Source: Sphingomonas sp. Ant H11 (GTDB lineage Bacteria; Pseudomonadota; Alphaproteobacteria; Sphingomonadales; Sphingomonadaceae). Taken from it: a stretch of DNA of 64,000 bases. Positions 55,063-64,000 of the stretch are shown piece after piece. The stretch lies in assembly GCF_000797515.1 (NCBI RefSeq), contig NZ_JSBN01000213.1, forward strand, positions 1 to 64,000, given 5' to 3'. Below the pieces are notes generated by a model. That model made no database searches. It had not been told where the DNA came from and saw only the letters and a program-made list of their open reading frames with translations. Each line of letters opens with the position of its first letter. Position 1 is the first letter of the stretch. A program made the translations under genes and the position numbers.

Positions 55063-57365
55063 TTAGACGGGATGACCGTCGCGGTCGCGCAGCACTTCGC
55101 GGCGGCCGACATGATCGGGGCGACCGACGATATTGTCCTTCTCCATCCGCTCGATCAGCCGCGCGGCGCTGTTATAGCCAACGCGTAACTGGCGTTGCAG
55201 CCACGAGGTCGAGGCTTTTTGGCTCTCCACCACCAACTGCACCGCCGCGCGATATTGCTGGTCCTCGGCCGAATCTTCGCCGATCGGCGCGCCGTCGAGC
55301 GCGAAGCCGTCCTCCGGCTCTTCGGTCACCGCCGTGTTATAGTCGGGCCGCCCTTGCGCGCGCCAGTGATCGGCTACCGCGCGCACTTCGTCATCGGATA
55401 CGAAGGGCCCGTGCACGCGCACGATGCCTTTTCCGCCGGGCATATACAGCATGTCGCCCTTGCCGAGCAGCTGTTCGGCCCCCTGCTCGCCCAAATGGTG
55501 CGCGAATCGATTTTGGAGGTGACGTGGAAGCTGATTCGCGTCGGCAGATTTGCCTTGATCACACCGGTGATGACGTCGACCGACGGGCGCTGCGTTGCCA
55601 TGATGAGGTGAATGCCGGCCGCGCGCGCCTTTTGCGCCAGGCGCTGGATCAGAAATTCGACCTCTTTGCCCGCGGTCATCATCAGGTCGGCCAGTTCGTC
55701 GACAATCACCACGATCTGCGGCAGCACCTGATAATCGAGCGTTTCCTCTTCATAGATCGGCGCGCCGGTGACGGGTTCATAGCCGGTCTGCACCTTGCGC
55801 CCGAGCGGCTGGCCCTTGGCCTTGGCCGCGCGCACCTTGTCGTTGAAGCTGGCGAGGCTGCGCACGCCGAGCGAGGACATTTGCCGATAGCGGTCCTCCA
55901 TCTGCTCGACCGTCCATTTGAGCGCGCGCACCGCCTTGGCCGGGTCGGTCACGACGGGTGCGTAGAGGTGCGGAATGTCCTCATACATGCTCAGTTCGAG
56001 CATCTTGGGATCGATCATGATCATCCGGCACTCTTCCGGCTTGAGCCGATAGAGCAGCGACAGGATCATGCAGTTGAGCCCGACCGACTTGCCCGAACCC
56101 GTCGTACCCGCAACGAGCAAATGCGGCATCGGGGCGAGATCGGCGATGACGGGATCGCCCGCGATATTCTTGCCCAGCACCAGCGACAGCGCGCCCGGCT
56201 GATCGTCGAGCGAATCGATGAGTTCGCGCAGGCCCACCGTCTCGCGCCGCGCATTGGGCAACTCGATACCGATTACGGTGCGCCCGGGAATGGTAGCCAC
56301 GCGTGCCGACACCGCCGACATGTTGCGCGCGATATCGTCGGCGAGCTGAATGACGCGGCTCGCCTTGATGCCGGCCGCCGGTTCCAGTTCGTACATCGTC
56401 ACCACTGGGCCCGGTCGCACATTGATGATCGATCCCTTGACGTGGAAATCGCTCAGCACCGTCTCCAGCAATCGCGCATTGCGGTCGAGCGCAACCTTGT
56501 CGATCGGGCCACCGACCGAGGGTGGAGTCGGCTTGAGCAGATCGACCGAAGGCAAATGCGACTTGTCGCCGAAGTCCATCGACGTCTGCTTTTCGCGCGG
56601 CTTGGCGGTGGTGACCGGCGTCATTTGCCGTTCGGAAATGACCGGACCCGGTCGGACATCGGGGGTCGCCACCGCACGCGGCATCGACAATTTGCGCGGC
56701 GATTCGGGCACGAATCGCTCGGGTTCGATCTCCGCTGCGCCGCGCCGGTCGGTCAGTCGCTTCGGCTCGCGTGGCGCGCGGGCCGGTCGTTCGGCCATGT
56801 CGATGGTGAAGCTATAGGCCCATAGCGCCAGCCCGCAGAGGCCGACAATCGCGGCCGCACCGCGCGTCGTCCACAGCACCGCCTCGCTATTCCCGATCAG
56901 CGCAATCGCGGCGCGGAGCAGGTCCGACACGGCAAGGCCGAGGATCCCGCCCCACCCGGCCGGCAACCACCCCACCGCCGCGCCGGACACCAGCGCGAAT
57001 GCGGAGCCGAGCAACGCGATGCCGCCCGCTGCGGTGAGCAATATCCGCCGCCAACGCCCAACGGGCACGTCGCGCCACAGCCGCAAAGCAATCAGCAGCA
57101 GCGTCGGTAGCAACAGCGCGATTCCCGGACCCAGCAACCAGAAGGCTCCGTCGGCGACCAAAGCCCCGCCGCGCCCCAACCAGTTGCGCGCCGGGCCGGC
57201 CGAAGCCGTATTGAGCGACGGATCGCTGGCATGATAGCTCGCCAGCGCAATCACGATCACCACCACCAACGTCACCAGCGCGATCGCAGCGATCAACGCG
57301 CCGCTGCGCACCGCGCCGGCCCGGACGGTTTCACGCCACAACGGTGGCTGCGCGCGGCTCGCCAT
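55063..57365 (-). CDS. ftsK: DNA translocase FtsK, frameshift
   Basis: From ATG 57365. Four N-terminal membrane segments (to about 190), a short Pro-rich linker, beta domain [30 protein letters not shown], motor with Walker [14 protein letters not shown] and Walker [13 protein letters not shown], and [15 protein letters not shown]. The AAA run 55493-55495 lacks one A; with it, [22 protein letters not shown] continues through the gamma winged helix ([24 protein letters not shown]) to 55063. About 768 residues. It pumps chromosome ends at the septum toward dif. Confidence 0.92.
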
Positions 57366-57491
57366 GCTTTCCAAATCCCAAATGTTCGCTGTCTGTCCCC
57401 AGGAATCATCGCGCGCGCGCGGGCTTGCGTCAAGGCTGGAGCGGTGGGGCGAAGCCGTTGGCACGCCCCCGCCGAAGCGCTACAGCGGGCT

Positions 57492-58709
57492 ATGAACCAA
57501 GCAGACGTCATCATTCTCGGCGGCGGGCTCGTCGGCAGCGCGCTCGCCGTGGCGCTCGATCGGCACGGGCTCAGCGCCATCATCATCGACATCGCCGATC
57601 CGGAGGTGATCCTTGCCGCCGGCTTTGACGGCCGCGCTTCGGCGATTGCCGGTGCGCCGTGGCGGATGCTCGGTGCGATCGGTGTGGCCGATCGTCTTGC
57701 TGCTTTTGCCTGCCCGATCCAGGGGATTCGCGTCAGCGATGGGCTGGAGCCCGGTGCGCTCGATTTCGAGCCGGATGCGGGCGAGGATGCGCTTGGGCAT
57801 ATGGTCGAGAATCGACGGCTGCGCGCGGCGTTGTTCGAAGCGGCATCGGCCGCGCCCAGGGTGGACGTACGGATGAAGACTCGGGCAGTCGCGGTCGATC
57901 GCGGCGAACACGGCGTTACCGTCACGCTCGATTCGGGCGCGGTCATCACCGCGCCGCTGCTGATCGCGGCAGAAGGTCGCAATTCACCGACGCGCGAGGC
58001 GGCGGGCCTGCGTGTCGCACGCTGGACGTATGACAATGCTGCGATCGTCACGTCGCTGCACCATGAACACCCCCATGAGAACATCGCCTTCGAGATCTTC
58101 TATCCCGATGGTCCGTTCGCAATCCTGCCACTCAACGATGATGAACAGGGCCACCGCTCGTGCATCGTCTGGTCGGTGACGCGCGATCAGGCCCCGGGGA
58201 TGATGAAGCTGTCCGACCGCGGTTGGCTGGCCGAGGCGGACAAGCGTATCGGCGGGTTTCTCGGCGCGCTCGGGCCGCTTGGCAAACGGATGAGCTATCC
58301 GCTCGGCTTTCACCATGCCGCGAAGATCGTGTCGAACCGGCTGGCGCTGGTCGGTGACGCGGCGCACGGCATCCACCCGATCGCGGGCCAGGGTGTCAAT
58401 GTCGGTTTCCGCGACGTGGCGACGCTGGTCGAAGTGCTGGTCGAGGGCAAGCGCACCGGGCTCGACCTCGGCGATCCGCAGTTGCTCGCACGCTATGATC
58501 GTTGGCGCAGCCTCGACACCTTCATGGTGGCGGCGGCAACCGATGGGCTCACGCGGCTGTTCGGCGTGCCGGGCAAGACCGCCAACGCGGTGCGGCGTTT
58601 CGGCTTGTCGGCCGTGCAGCACATGCCCCCGCTAAAGCGCCGCTTCATCGCCGAAGCGCGCGGCGAGAGCGGCGACGTACCCAAGCTGCTGCAGGGAATG
58701 ACGGTTTAG
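57492..58709 (+). CDS. UbiH/UbiF family FAD hydroxylase (ubiquinone biosynthesis)
   Basis: 405 residues from ATG 57492. FAD site VIILGGGLVGSALAVALDRHG, RASAIAGAPWRML, DALGHMVENRRLRAALFEAA, LLIAAEGRNSPTREAAGL and LALVGDAAHGIHPIAGQGVNVGFRD. Adds a ring hydroxyl in ubiquinone synthesis; which position is not clear. Divergent from ftsK. Confidence 0.9.
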   Translation: MNQADVIILGGGLVGSALAVALDRHGLSAIIIDIADPEVILAAGFDGRASAIAGAPWRMLGAIGVADRLAAFACPIQGIRVSDGLEPGALDFEPDAGEDALGHMVENRRLRAALFEAASAAPRVDVRMKTRAVAVDRGEHGVTVTLDSGAVITAPLLIAAEGRNSPTREAAGLRVARWTYDNAAIVTSLHHEHPHENIAFEIFYPDGPFAILPLNDDEQGHRSCIVWSVTRDQAPGMMKLSDRGWLAEADKRIGGFLGALGPLGKRMSYPLGFHHAAKIVSNRLALVGDAAHGIHPIAGQGVNVGFRDVATLVEVLVEGKRTGLDLGDPQLLARYDRWRSLDTFMVAAATDGLTRLFGVPGKTANAVRRFGLSAVQHMPPLKRRFIAEARGESGDVPKLLQGMTV

Positions 58710-58779
58710 CCGCGAGCGGCGGCGCAGGTCGCTGCGTTGATTGGGGTCGCGCGTCCACCGGTAGCCCGCAGAGCCGTGG

Positions 58780-58977
58780 TCAGTTGCGCACATTTTCCCC
58801 GGCGGCAGGCGGCGCACTGGCTGTCGCTGCGATACGCGCGTCCTCGTTGCCAATCCGTCGCTGCGTAGCGACATGTTCCACCGCTGCCGCCTTTTTCGGG
58901 TCGAACAGCGTGGCGAAGAACATCCCGATCATCATCGCCGCGCCGCCGAGGCGGCCCTTGCGCTTGGCCTTGCTCAT
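58780..58977 (-). CDS. Small membrane protein, unknown function
   Basis: 65 residues: basic start MSKAKRKGRLGGAAMMIGMF, one hydrophobic segment, then a charged tail. It lies 11 bp after the LON-domain gene on the same strand and is probably the last gene of the cnoX-LON operon. No family recognised. Confidence 0.5.
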   Translation of the reverse strand: MSKAKRKGRLGGAAMMIGMFFATLFDPKKAAAVEHVATQRRIGNEDARIAATASAPPAAGENVRN

Positions 58978-58988
58978 TGCGCTTGCCT

Positions 58989-59627
58989 CTATTGCAGCGT
59001 CACCGAATCCTCGCCGTCATGCCGCCCGAAGAACTGCATGAGCTGGATGATCAGTTCGGCGCGGTTCTCGATACCGCCGGCTTCCAGCAACGCCTGCTTT
59101 GCCGCGACGTCGAACGGGGCGATCTGCGCGATCCCGTTGACCAGCGATTCGTCGTCGAGCCGCGCTACCGCGTCCCAATCGACCGCATAGCCCTGCGCAT
59201 CGGCAAAGGTGCGCGATTCGCTTTCCAGCGCGGAGCGGCGCGACAGCGAAAGCATTTCGGGGCTGGCAGGGCCAGCGATCAGTTCGGCCTCGACCTGGCG
59301 GAAAGCCGTGGCCACATCCAGCTCGCGCACGATCCGGAACAGCGACAGCCCTTCGAGGATGAGGTTGTAGCGTCCGTCCTCGCTTGCCTCGAACTCGGCG
59401 ATCTTGCCGACGCAGCCAATGTCGAACAGCGCGGGCCGTTCGACGCGATTGGCGGCGTTCGCGGGGAGGGTGGGTCGCGGCTGCACCATGCCGATTCGCC
59501 GGTCGCGCGCCATGGCGTCGGAAATCATCGCGCGATAGCGCGGCTCGAAGATGTGCAACGGCAAATGCATCCTCGGGAAGAGCAATGCCCCTGCCAGCGG
59601 GAAGATCGAGAGCCGCGTCGTCGTCAC
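58989..59627 (-). CDS. LON peptidase substrate-binding domain protein
   Basis: 212 residues from GTG 59627, whose GTGA overlaps the co-chaperone stop. RLSIFPLAGALLFPRMHLPLHIFEPRYRAMISDAMARDRRIGMVQP is the N-terminal LON domain; no ATPase or protease part. Stand-alone LON-domain proteins of Alphaproteobacteria; function unclear. Coupled to the thioredoxin-TPR gene, so both may serve proteostasis (inference). Confidence 0.9.
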   Translation of the reverse strand: MTTTRLSIFPLAGALLFPRMHLPLHIFEPRYRAMISDAMARDRRIGMVQPRPTLPANAANRVERPALFDIGCVGKIAEFEASEDGRYNLILEGLSLFRIVRELDVATAFRQVEAELIAGPASPEMLSLSRRSALESESRTFADAQGYAVDWDAVARLDDESLVNGIAQIAPFDVAAKQALLEAGGIENRAELIIQLMQFFGRHDGEDSVTLQ

Positions 59628-60535
59628 CCGAACAGGATTGCCGACAGCTTGCGCCGCTGCGCCGACACCCACGGATCTTCGAGTCCGACCACCTCGAACA
59701 GCTTGAGCAACTGCGTCCGCGCGGCACCCTCGTTCCAGCTGCGGTCATCGGCGATCATCGCCAGCAGCGTGGCCGCAGCCCCGTCGCGGTCACCCGCTGC
59801 CATCTGGCCACCGGCCAGGGCAAAACGCTTGTCGAAATCCTGCGGATTGGCAGCGACTTCGGCGGCAAGCCCAGCCAGATCATCGACCGGCTTGGCCTCG
59901 CGGGCCAGCGCCAGCGCACTGCGCGCGCGCTCAATCTCGGGCAGCTTGGCTATCTCTTCGGGCAACGCCGCGATCGCCGCTTCGGCGGCATCGGTCTGCT
60001 TGTCGGCAACCAGCGCGCGCACCATTCCCGAAAGAACGGCCGGATGCTCGGGGGCCATTTCGGCGAGCTGTGTGAATACGCTGACGGCACGCGCGGCATC
60101 GCCCTCGACCAATACCTGCTCGCCCATCGCGATCAGCGGTTCGAGTTCGGCTTCCAGGCTTGCCTCGGTGCTTTCGATCGGCAGCTGCTTCAAGATCTGG
60201 TCGAGCATGGTGCGCAACTGCGTCTCGCTGCGCGCGGGTGTCAGGTCCGCGACCAATTGCCCCTGGAACATGGCATAGACGGTCGGGATCGACTTGATCT
60301 GGAATTGCGCGGCGATGAACTGATTCTTGTCGGTGTCGATCTTGGCCAGCACCACACCCTTGTCGGCATAAGCGGCAGCAACCTTTTCGAGCAGCGGCGT
60401 CAGCGCCTTGCACGGCCCGCACCATTCCGCCCAGAAATCGATGATCACCAATTTGGTCATCGACGGTTCGACGACGTCGCGGCGGAAGCTTTCCACCGCT
60501 TCGCGTTCGGCGCTGCTCATACCCAGGGTAGCCAA
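59624..60535 (-). CDS. Thioredoxin-TPR co-chaperone (CnoX/YbbN-like)
   Basis: 303 residues from TTG 60535, chosen because GGAG lies 6 bases upstream; the ATG at 60520 has no such site. Thioredoxin fold with LVIIDFWAEWCGPCKALTPLLEKV (intact CGPC) and QFQIKSIPTVYAMFQGQLV, then C-terminal TPR-like helices. CnoX proteins protect and hand clients to GroEL/DnaK under oxidative stress. Confidence 0.9.
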   Translation of the reverse strand: MATLGMSSAEREAVESFRRDVVEPSMTKLVIIDFWAEWCGPCKALTPLLEKVAAAYADKGVVLAKIDTDKNQFIAAQFQIKSIPTVYAMFQGQLVADLTPARSETQLRTMLDQILKQLPIESTEASLEAELEPLIAMGEQVLVEGDAARAVSVFTQLAEMAPEHPAVLSGMVRALVADKQTDAAEAAIAALPEEIAKLPEIERARSALALAREAKPVDDLAGLAAEVAANPQDFDKRFALAGGQMAAGDRDGAAATLLAMIADDRSWNEGAARTQLLKLFEVVGLEDPWVSAQRRKLSAILFG

Positions 60536-60720
60536 GTGTCGCTCCAATCCAGTGTGCCCGGCCTTATGTGGTTGCTCAGGCCGCGAAGCCAACCCTTTTC
60601 GCATGATTGGGGCAGGGAATGCACTTTGCTGCGATAAGGGGGTTGCCGAGTCCGCATGTCGCTGTTAGAGCCCGCCGCCTTACCCGCCCAGTCAGCGACT
60701 GATTGGGCCGTAACGCCAGA

Positions 60721-60795
60721 GCGGGCGTAGCTCAGGGGTAGAGCACAACCTTGCCAAGGTTGGGGTCGAGGGTTCGAATCCCTTCGCCCGCTCCA
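60721..60795 (+). tRNA. tRNA-Gly (anticodon GCC)
   Basis: Acceptor GCGGGCG pairs with CGCCCGC; D arm CTCAGGGGTAGAGC; anticodon loop CTTGCCAAG gives GCC; T arm GGGTTCGAATCCC; CCA encoded (60793-60795). The minus-strand frame over it is an artefact. 60796-61083 shows no gene. Confidence 0.97.
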
Positions 60796-61083
60796 GTCTT
60801 CCGAATCGGCAGTTCACAGCGTGAATTGCTCCGGCACCAAAACCTGAAATCCCCTTGGAGTCGCACCGATCGCGGGCCTTCTCCTATGTCCCGACGGGGG
60901 CTGACGCGAATTTGAAGTCTGGCGGTGTGCGGCGTTCGATCTTCCGATCGACCCAGCCGGGCCCAAGGTTGAGCTACCTGCTTTTTGCCTGCCGCCATTT
61001 TTGACGCTCCCGGAAGCGACATCCGTTGATACGGTCCGATGCGCGGCCTTCCGCCGAACGCGCAGCAATGCTCTAAGCGTGCT

Positions 61084-63405
61084 ATGAGGATTGCCCGTAT
61101 ACACCTGCCGCTGATTTTGATCGCTGCGCTCGCCGCCGCGCCGCTTGGCGCACAATCCACCTTCGACCACGTCGATCCGATGATCGGGACGGGTGGTGAA
61201 GGGCATACCTTCCCCGGGGCTGCGGCACCGTTTGGCATGGTGCAGCTGAGCCCCGATACCGATACCGGCCATGTCATCCGCGACAGCTATAAATGGGCGG
61301 CGGGATATCGCTATTCCGACCCGACCATCGAAGGCTTTTCAGCGACCCATTTCTCGGGCGCAGGGCATTCCGATCTCGGCGATTTCCTGGTGATGCCGAC
61401 GTCGGGCGATGCTGTCCCGCTCGAGCCCGGCGACGTGGCCAAGCCGGGGTCGGGCTATCGATCGCGTTTCAATCATGCAAGCGAGGTGGCCACCCCGGGC
61501 TATTACGCCGTGACCCTGACCGATCCAGCCGTGCGAGCCGAGATGACCGCGGGCACGCGGATCGGGGTGCATCGGTACACCTTCGCCCCGGGCAAGGCCG
61601 CGCATCTGGTGCTGGATCTGCGGTCATCGCTCTACAATTATCCGGGCAAGGTCTTGTGGGCCTCGCTTCGGCTGATGCCGGACGGGACGCTGGTCGGCGC
61701 GCGGGAGACGCGCGGATGGGCACCGGACCGCAAACTATATTTCGCGATGCACTTCTCAACCCCGCTCGCCGGGCACGCCTTCATTAGCACCGAGAAGGAC
61801 GTCGCTTACCGCGGATTCCAGGGCCCGGGGCGAAGAACCGACGCCGTCGCGGAACGATCGGGCCGCGCGCTCGTCGCGCGGCTCGATTTCGGCGCACTCA
61901 CGCGTCCACTCGAGGTGAAGATCGCGATTTCATCGGTCGATGAGGCGGGTGCGGTTGCCAATCTCGCCAGCGAACCCGGCGATTTTGATGCCGTGCACGC
62001 CCGCACCACCGCAGCCTGGCGCGCAGCGCTCGACGTCCTCGAGATCGCAGCACCCGTCGCGATGCAGAAGAGCGTTGCCACGGCGTTGTATCACAGCCTG
62101 CTAGCCCCTTCGGTGGCTGGAGATGCCGACGGCCGGTATCGCGGGCCCGACAACCAAGTGCATCGCGCAACCGGTTATACTTTCCGCTCGACCTTCTCGC
62201 TATGGGATACGTTCCGCGCCGAACACCCCCTGCTGACATTGGTGCAACCGGCCAGCACCACGAACGACGTGGTGCGCTCGCTCGTTGCGAGCCGCGAGAA
62301 CAGCCCCGATGGCATCCTGCCGGTATGGCAGTTCCAGGGACGCGAGACCTGGACCATGATCGGCTATCATGCCGCTCCGGTTATCGCGGATGCCTATCTG
62401 AAAGGGATTCGCGGGTTCGATGCAAACGCCGCGCTCGCCGCGATGGTGGCGAGTGCGACCTATGCCCCCTACGGCGGTCTCGGCGACTATATGAAGCTTG
62501 GCTACGTACCGATCGACCGCGAGCCAGAAGCCGCCTCGAAGACCGTCGAATATGCCTATGACGATTGGACCATCGCCCGCATGGCACGCGCGATGGGGCG
62601 CAGCGACGTCGCCGCGACCTTCGAGAAGCGCGCGCACAACTGGCGCAACAGCTTCGATGGAAGAACCGGTTTCGTTCGCGCGCGCAAGGCGGACGGCAGC
62701 TTCCGCACCCCGTTCGACCCGACCGCCATCAATTACGGATCGGATTATACCGAAGGCAACGCCTGGCAATATAGCTGGTTCGTACCGCAGGACCAGGCGG
62801 CGTTGACGACCGCGCTCGGCGGCGATGGCGCGACGATTGCCAAGCTCGATGCGATGTTCGATTACGACACTTCGAAGCTGGATTACAGCCACGCCGAGGA
62901 TATCGCCGGGCTGATCGGCCAGTACATCCACGGCAATGAGCCGAGCCATCACGTCGCCTATCTTTACAGCTATGCTGGCGCGCCGTGGCGTACCCAGGCG
63001 CGGCTGAAACAGATCGTCGAGAGCCAATATCATCCGACCCCCGACGGTCTGTCCGGCAATGACGACCTCGGGCAAATGTCGGCATGGCTGGTCTTCACGG
63101 CGCTGGGCTTCTACCCGGTGACGCCAGGCAGCCTCGAATATGTGATTGGTCGGCCGTTCGTCGATCGGGCGACTTTAACGCTGCCTAACGGTAAGCGCCT
63201 CACCATCGTGGCGGACGGGCTCGACGACAGCCATCCGTTTGTCCGATCCGTCAGCTTGAACGGTGTCCCCATAACCCGCGCCTATCTGCGTCACGACCAG
63301 ATCATGGCGGGCGGAGAGTTGCGGTTCACTATGCAATCGAAGCCAAACACGGCGTGGGCGGCTCAACCTGCAGATCGACCGTATTCGAGCAGTCAGACAC
63401 GATAA
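61084..63405 (+). CDS. GH92 family alpha-mannosidase, secreted
   Basis: 773 residues from ATG 61084, directly before a signal peptide (MRIARIHLPLILIAALAAAP ... AQS). DHVDPMIGTGGEGHTFPGAAAPFGMVQLSPDT, GFSATHFSGAGHSDLGDF, FSLWDTFRAEHPLLTL, GNAWQYSWFVPQD and GNDDLGQMSAWLVFTALGFYPV are GH92 signatures, with the acidic catalytic region at WQYSWFVPQD. Acts on alpha-mannosides such as yeast mannan or N-glycans outside the cytoplasm; no PUL-type transporter nearby. Confidence 0.92.
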   Translation: MRIARIHLPLILIAALAAAPLGAQSTFDHVDPMIGTGGEGHTFPGAAAPFGMVQLSPDTDTGHVIRDSYKWAAGYRYSDPTIEGFSATHFSGAGHSDLGDFLVMPTSGDAVPLEPGDVAKPGSGYRSRFNHASEVATPGYYAVTLTDPAVRAEMTAGTRIGVHRYTFAPGKAAHLVLDLRSSLYNYPGKVLWASLRLMPDGTLVGARETRGWAPDRKLYFAMHFSTPLAGHAFISTEKDVAYRGFQGPGRRTDAVAERSGRALVARLDFGALTRPLEVKIAISSVDEAGAVANLASEPGDFDAVHARTTAAWRAALDVLEIAAPVAMQKSVATALYHSLLAPSVAGDADGRYRGPDNQVHRATGYTFRSTFSLWDTFRAEHPLLTLVQPASTTNDVVRSLVASRENSPDGILPVWQFQGRETWTMIGYHAAPVIADAYLKGIRGFDANAALAAMVASATYAPYGGLGDYMKLGYVPIDREPEAASKTVEYAYDDWTIARMARAMGRSDVAATFEKRAHNWRNSFDGRTGFVRARKADGSFRTPFDPTAINYGSDYTEGNAWQYSWFVPQDQAALTTALGGDGATIAKLDAMFDYDTSKLDYSHAEDIAGLIGQYIHGNEPSHHVAYLYSYAGAPWRTQARLKQIVESQYHPTPDGLSGNDDLGQMSAWLVFTALGFYPVTPGSLEYVIGRPFVDRATLTLPNGKRLTIVADGLDDSHPFVRSVSLNGVPITRAYLRHDQIMAGGELRFTMQSKPNTAWAAQPADRPYSSSQTR

Positions 63406-63528
63406 GGTCGAAGGCACGCGGAGGTGCCCGGGCGCTTCACCGGTAACGCTGTCCGTTCAGGTTCGATATTTGCGGTTTTCGGCGGTCGTGGTGGCACGGG
63501 CATGGCCCGCAACAGCGGTGGATGCGGC

Positions 63529-64000
63529 CTAGGCGAGCGCCGAATAGTCCATTGCGGCGAGGTCGGTGAGCAGATCGGGTCCCGTCGCTCCCATCCCAGC
63601 CGCGCGCGCGTCCAGGCGTTCGACGCGACCATGTCGAGCGCTGCGAAGGGGGCCATCCAGCCAAAATAGCGTTCGACTTCGTCGGCCGCGATCGAGCGGA
63701 CCGGCAGCCCGCTTCCCTTCCCGATCGCTTCAGCGATGGCGCGCGCCGTGACGCCCTCCTCCACCGACGCATTGTAGCGCGCGCCCGGCTCGCCCTTCTC
63801 CAGTGCCAGGACGTAAAGCTCGGCGACGTCGCTGACGTGCGCGGCAGACCAGCGGGTCTTGCCCTCGCCCAGATACGCGATCGCACCGGACCGGCGGGCC
63901 TCGGCGATCAGCGGCGTGATCAGTCCGGCCCTGCTAGTGTCGTGGACCTGCGGCAGCCGGATGGTGCGGACATCGATGCGTCGCGCGATCAGCGCCGCGC
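63529..64000 (-). CDS. NAD-dependent epimerase/SDR family protein, partial, frameshift
   Basis: Minus-strand frame entering at the window end: RTIRLPQVHDTSRAGLITPL, YLGEGKTRWSAAHVSDVAEL, YVLALEKGEPGARYNASVEE and FGWMAPFAALDMVASNAWTR, the C-terminal half of an atypical SDR. The CCC run 63581-63583 lacks one base; with it the tail is RGPDLLTDLAAMDYSALA with TAG at 63529. The 5' part is outside. Convergent with the GH92 gene. Confidence 0.8.

Noticed and set aside
55524-56825. 433-codon open frame opposite ftsK
   Set aside because: Antisense shadow of the FtsK linker and motor region, no recognisable domain.
58977-60278. 433-codon plus-strand frame
   Set aside because: Antisense to the LON-domain and thioredoxin-TPR genes.
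60721-60795. tRNA-Gly as an integration site of a genomic island
   Set aside because: No repeat of the tRNA 3' end and no integrase next to it.
60732-61277. Minus-strand frame with AGEGIRTLDPN
   Set aside because: Known kind of artefact read across a tRNA-Gly gene and the start of the GH92 gene.
1-64000. CRISPR array or prophage
   Set aside because: No regularly spaced repeats, no cas, integrase, capsid or terminase-like genes were seen.

Overview
The window looks like an alphaproteobacterial chromosome of the order Sphingomonadales (Sphingomonas/Sphingobium-like). The evidence is the GC-rich coding style, the origin-proximal gene order ppsR-oriC-hemE-hemJ-rho ... mnmE-mnmG-rsmG-parA-parB-holA on one side and maf-aroE-coaE-dnaQ on the other, and lineage-typical genes such as mmcB, DUF1491, DUF3576, DUF6489 and a FixL-like kinase. 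The genus call is an inference from gene content only.

Layout. (1) Positions 1-15807 are mobile DNA. A truncated MFS transporter and a serine-recombinase tail are cut by one IS6100 copy. About 13.6 kb of catabolic genes follow, then a second IS6100 copy in the same orientation. The cargo is an aminotransferase relic, a TetR regulator, a family III CoA-transferase, a polar amino-acid ABC transporter (ATPase and two permeases, no binding protein), an IS3-family element, a class III (omega) aminotransferase, an acyl-CoA dehydrogenase, a bifunctional enoyl-CoA hydratase/3-hydroxyacyl-CoA dehydrogenase and a PcaF-type thiolase. Two nearly identical 26-bp imperfect palindromes lie upstream of the CoA-transferase/tetR operon and of the acyl-CoA dehydrogenase operon, so they probably form one TetR regulon. 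Together the genes suggest uptake and deamination of an omega-amino acid and beta-oxidation of the resulting dicarboxylate (adipate-like) to acetyl-CoA and succinyl-CoA. (2) Positions 15808-19635 hold gene fragments, an apparent deletion scar, and a FixL/FixJ-type haem oxygen sensor system with a single-domain response regulator. (3) Positions 19845-22710 are a type III polyketide synthase/methyltransferase/FAD oxidoreductase operon. (4) Positions 22715-34659 are housekeeping genes (msrB, PBP1A, SCO1, mmcB, a SleB hydrolase, ptsN/hpf, dnaQ, coaE, aroE, maf, ppsR). (5) Positions 34660-34964 are the probable replication origin. It has four DnaA-box-like 9-mers, five GANTC sites and a 16-bp palindrome. 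(6) Positions 34965-46481 are the right replichore start: hemE, hemJ, rho, a TerC-family protein, ogt, mnmE, mnmG, rsmG, parAB with two parS sites, holA and lptE. (7) Positions 46478-64000 carry leuS, ribA, xthA, lolA, ftsK, ubiH, a LON-domain protein, a thioredoxin/TPR co-chaperone, tRNA-Gly(GCC), a GH92 mannosidase and a partial SDR.

Quality caveat. About twenty genes, many of them normally essential or universally conserved (hemE, rho, rsmG, holA, ftsK, aroE, mnmE), are broken by single-base indels, mostly in homopolymer runs. The reading frame resumes immediately in each case. The simplest explanation is sequencing error, so frameshifts here should not be read as real pseudogenes without re-sequencing. 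Genuine truncations are those made by the insertion sequences and the convergent fusion near position 16710.
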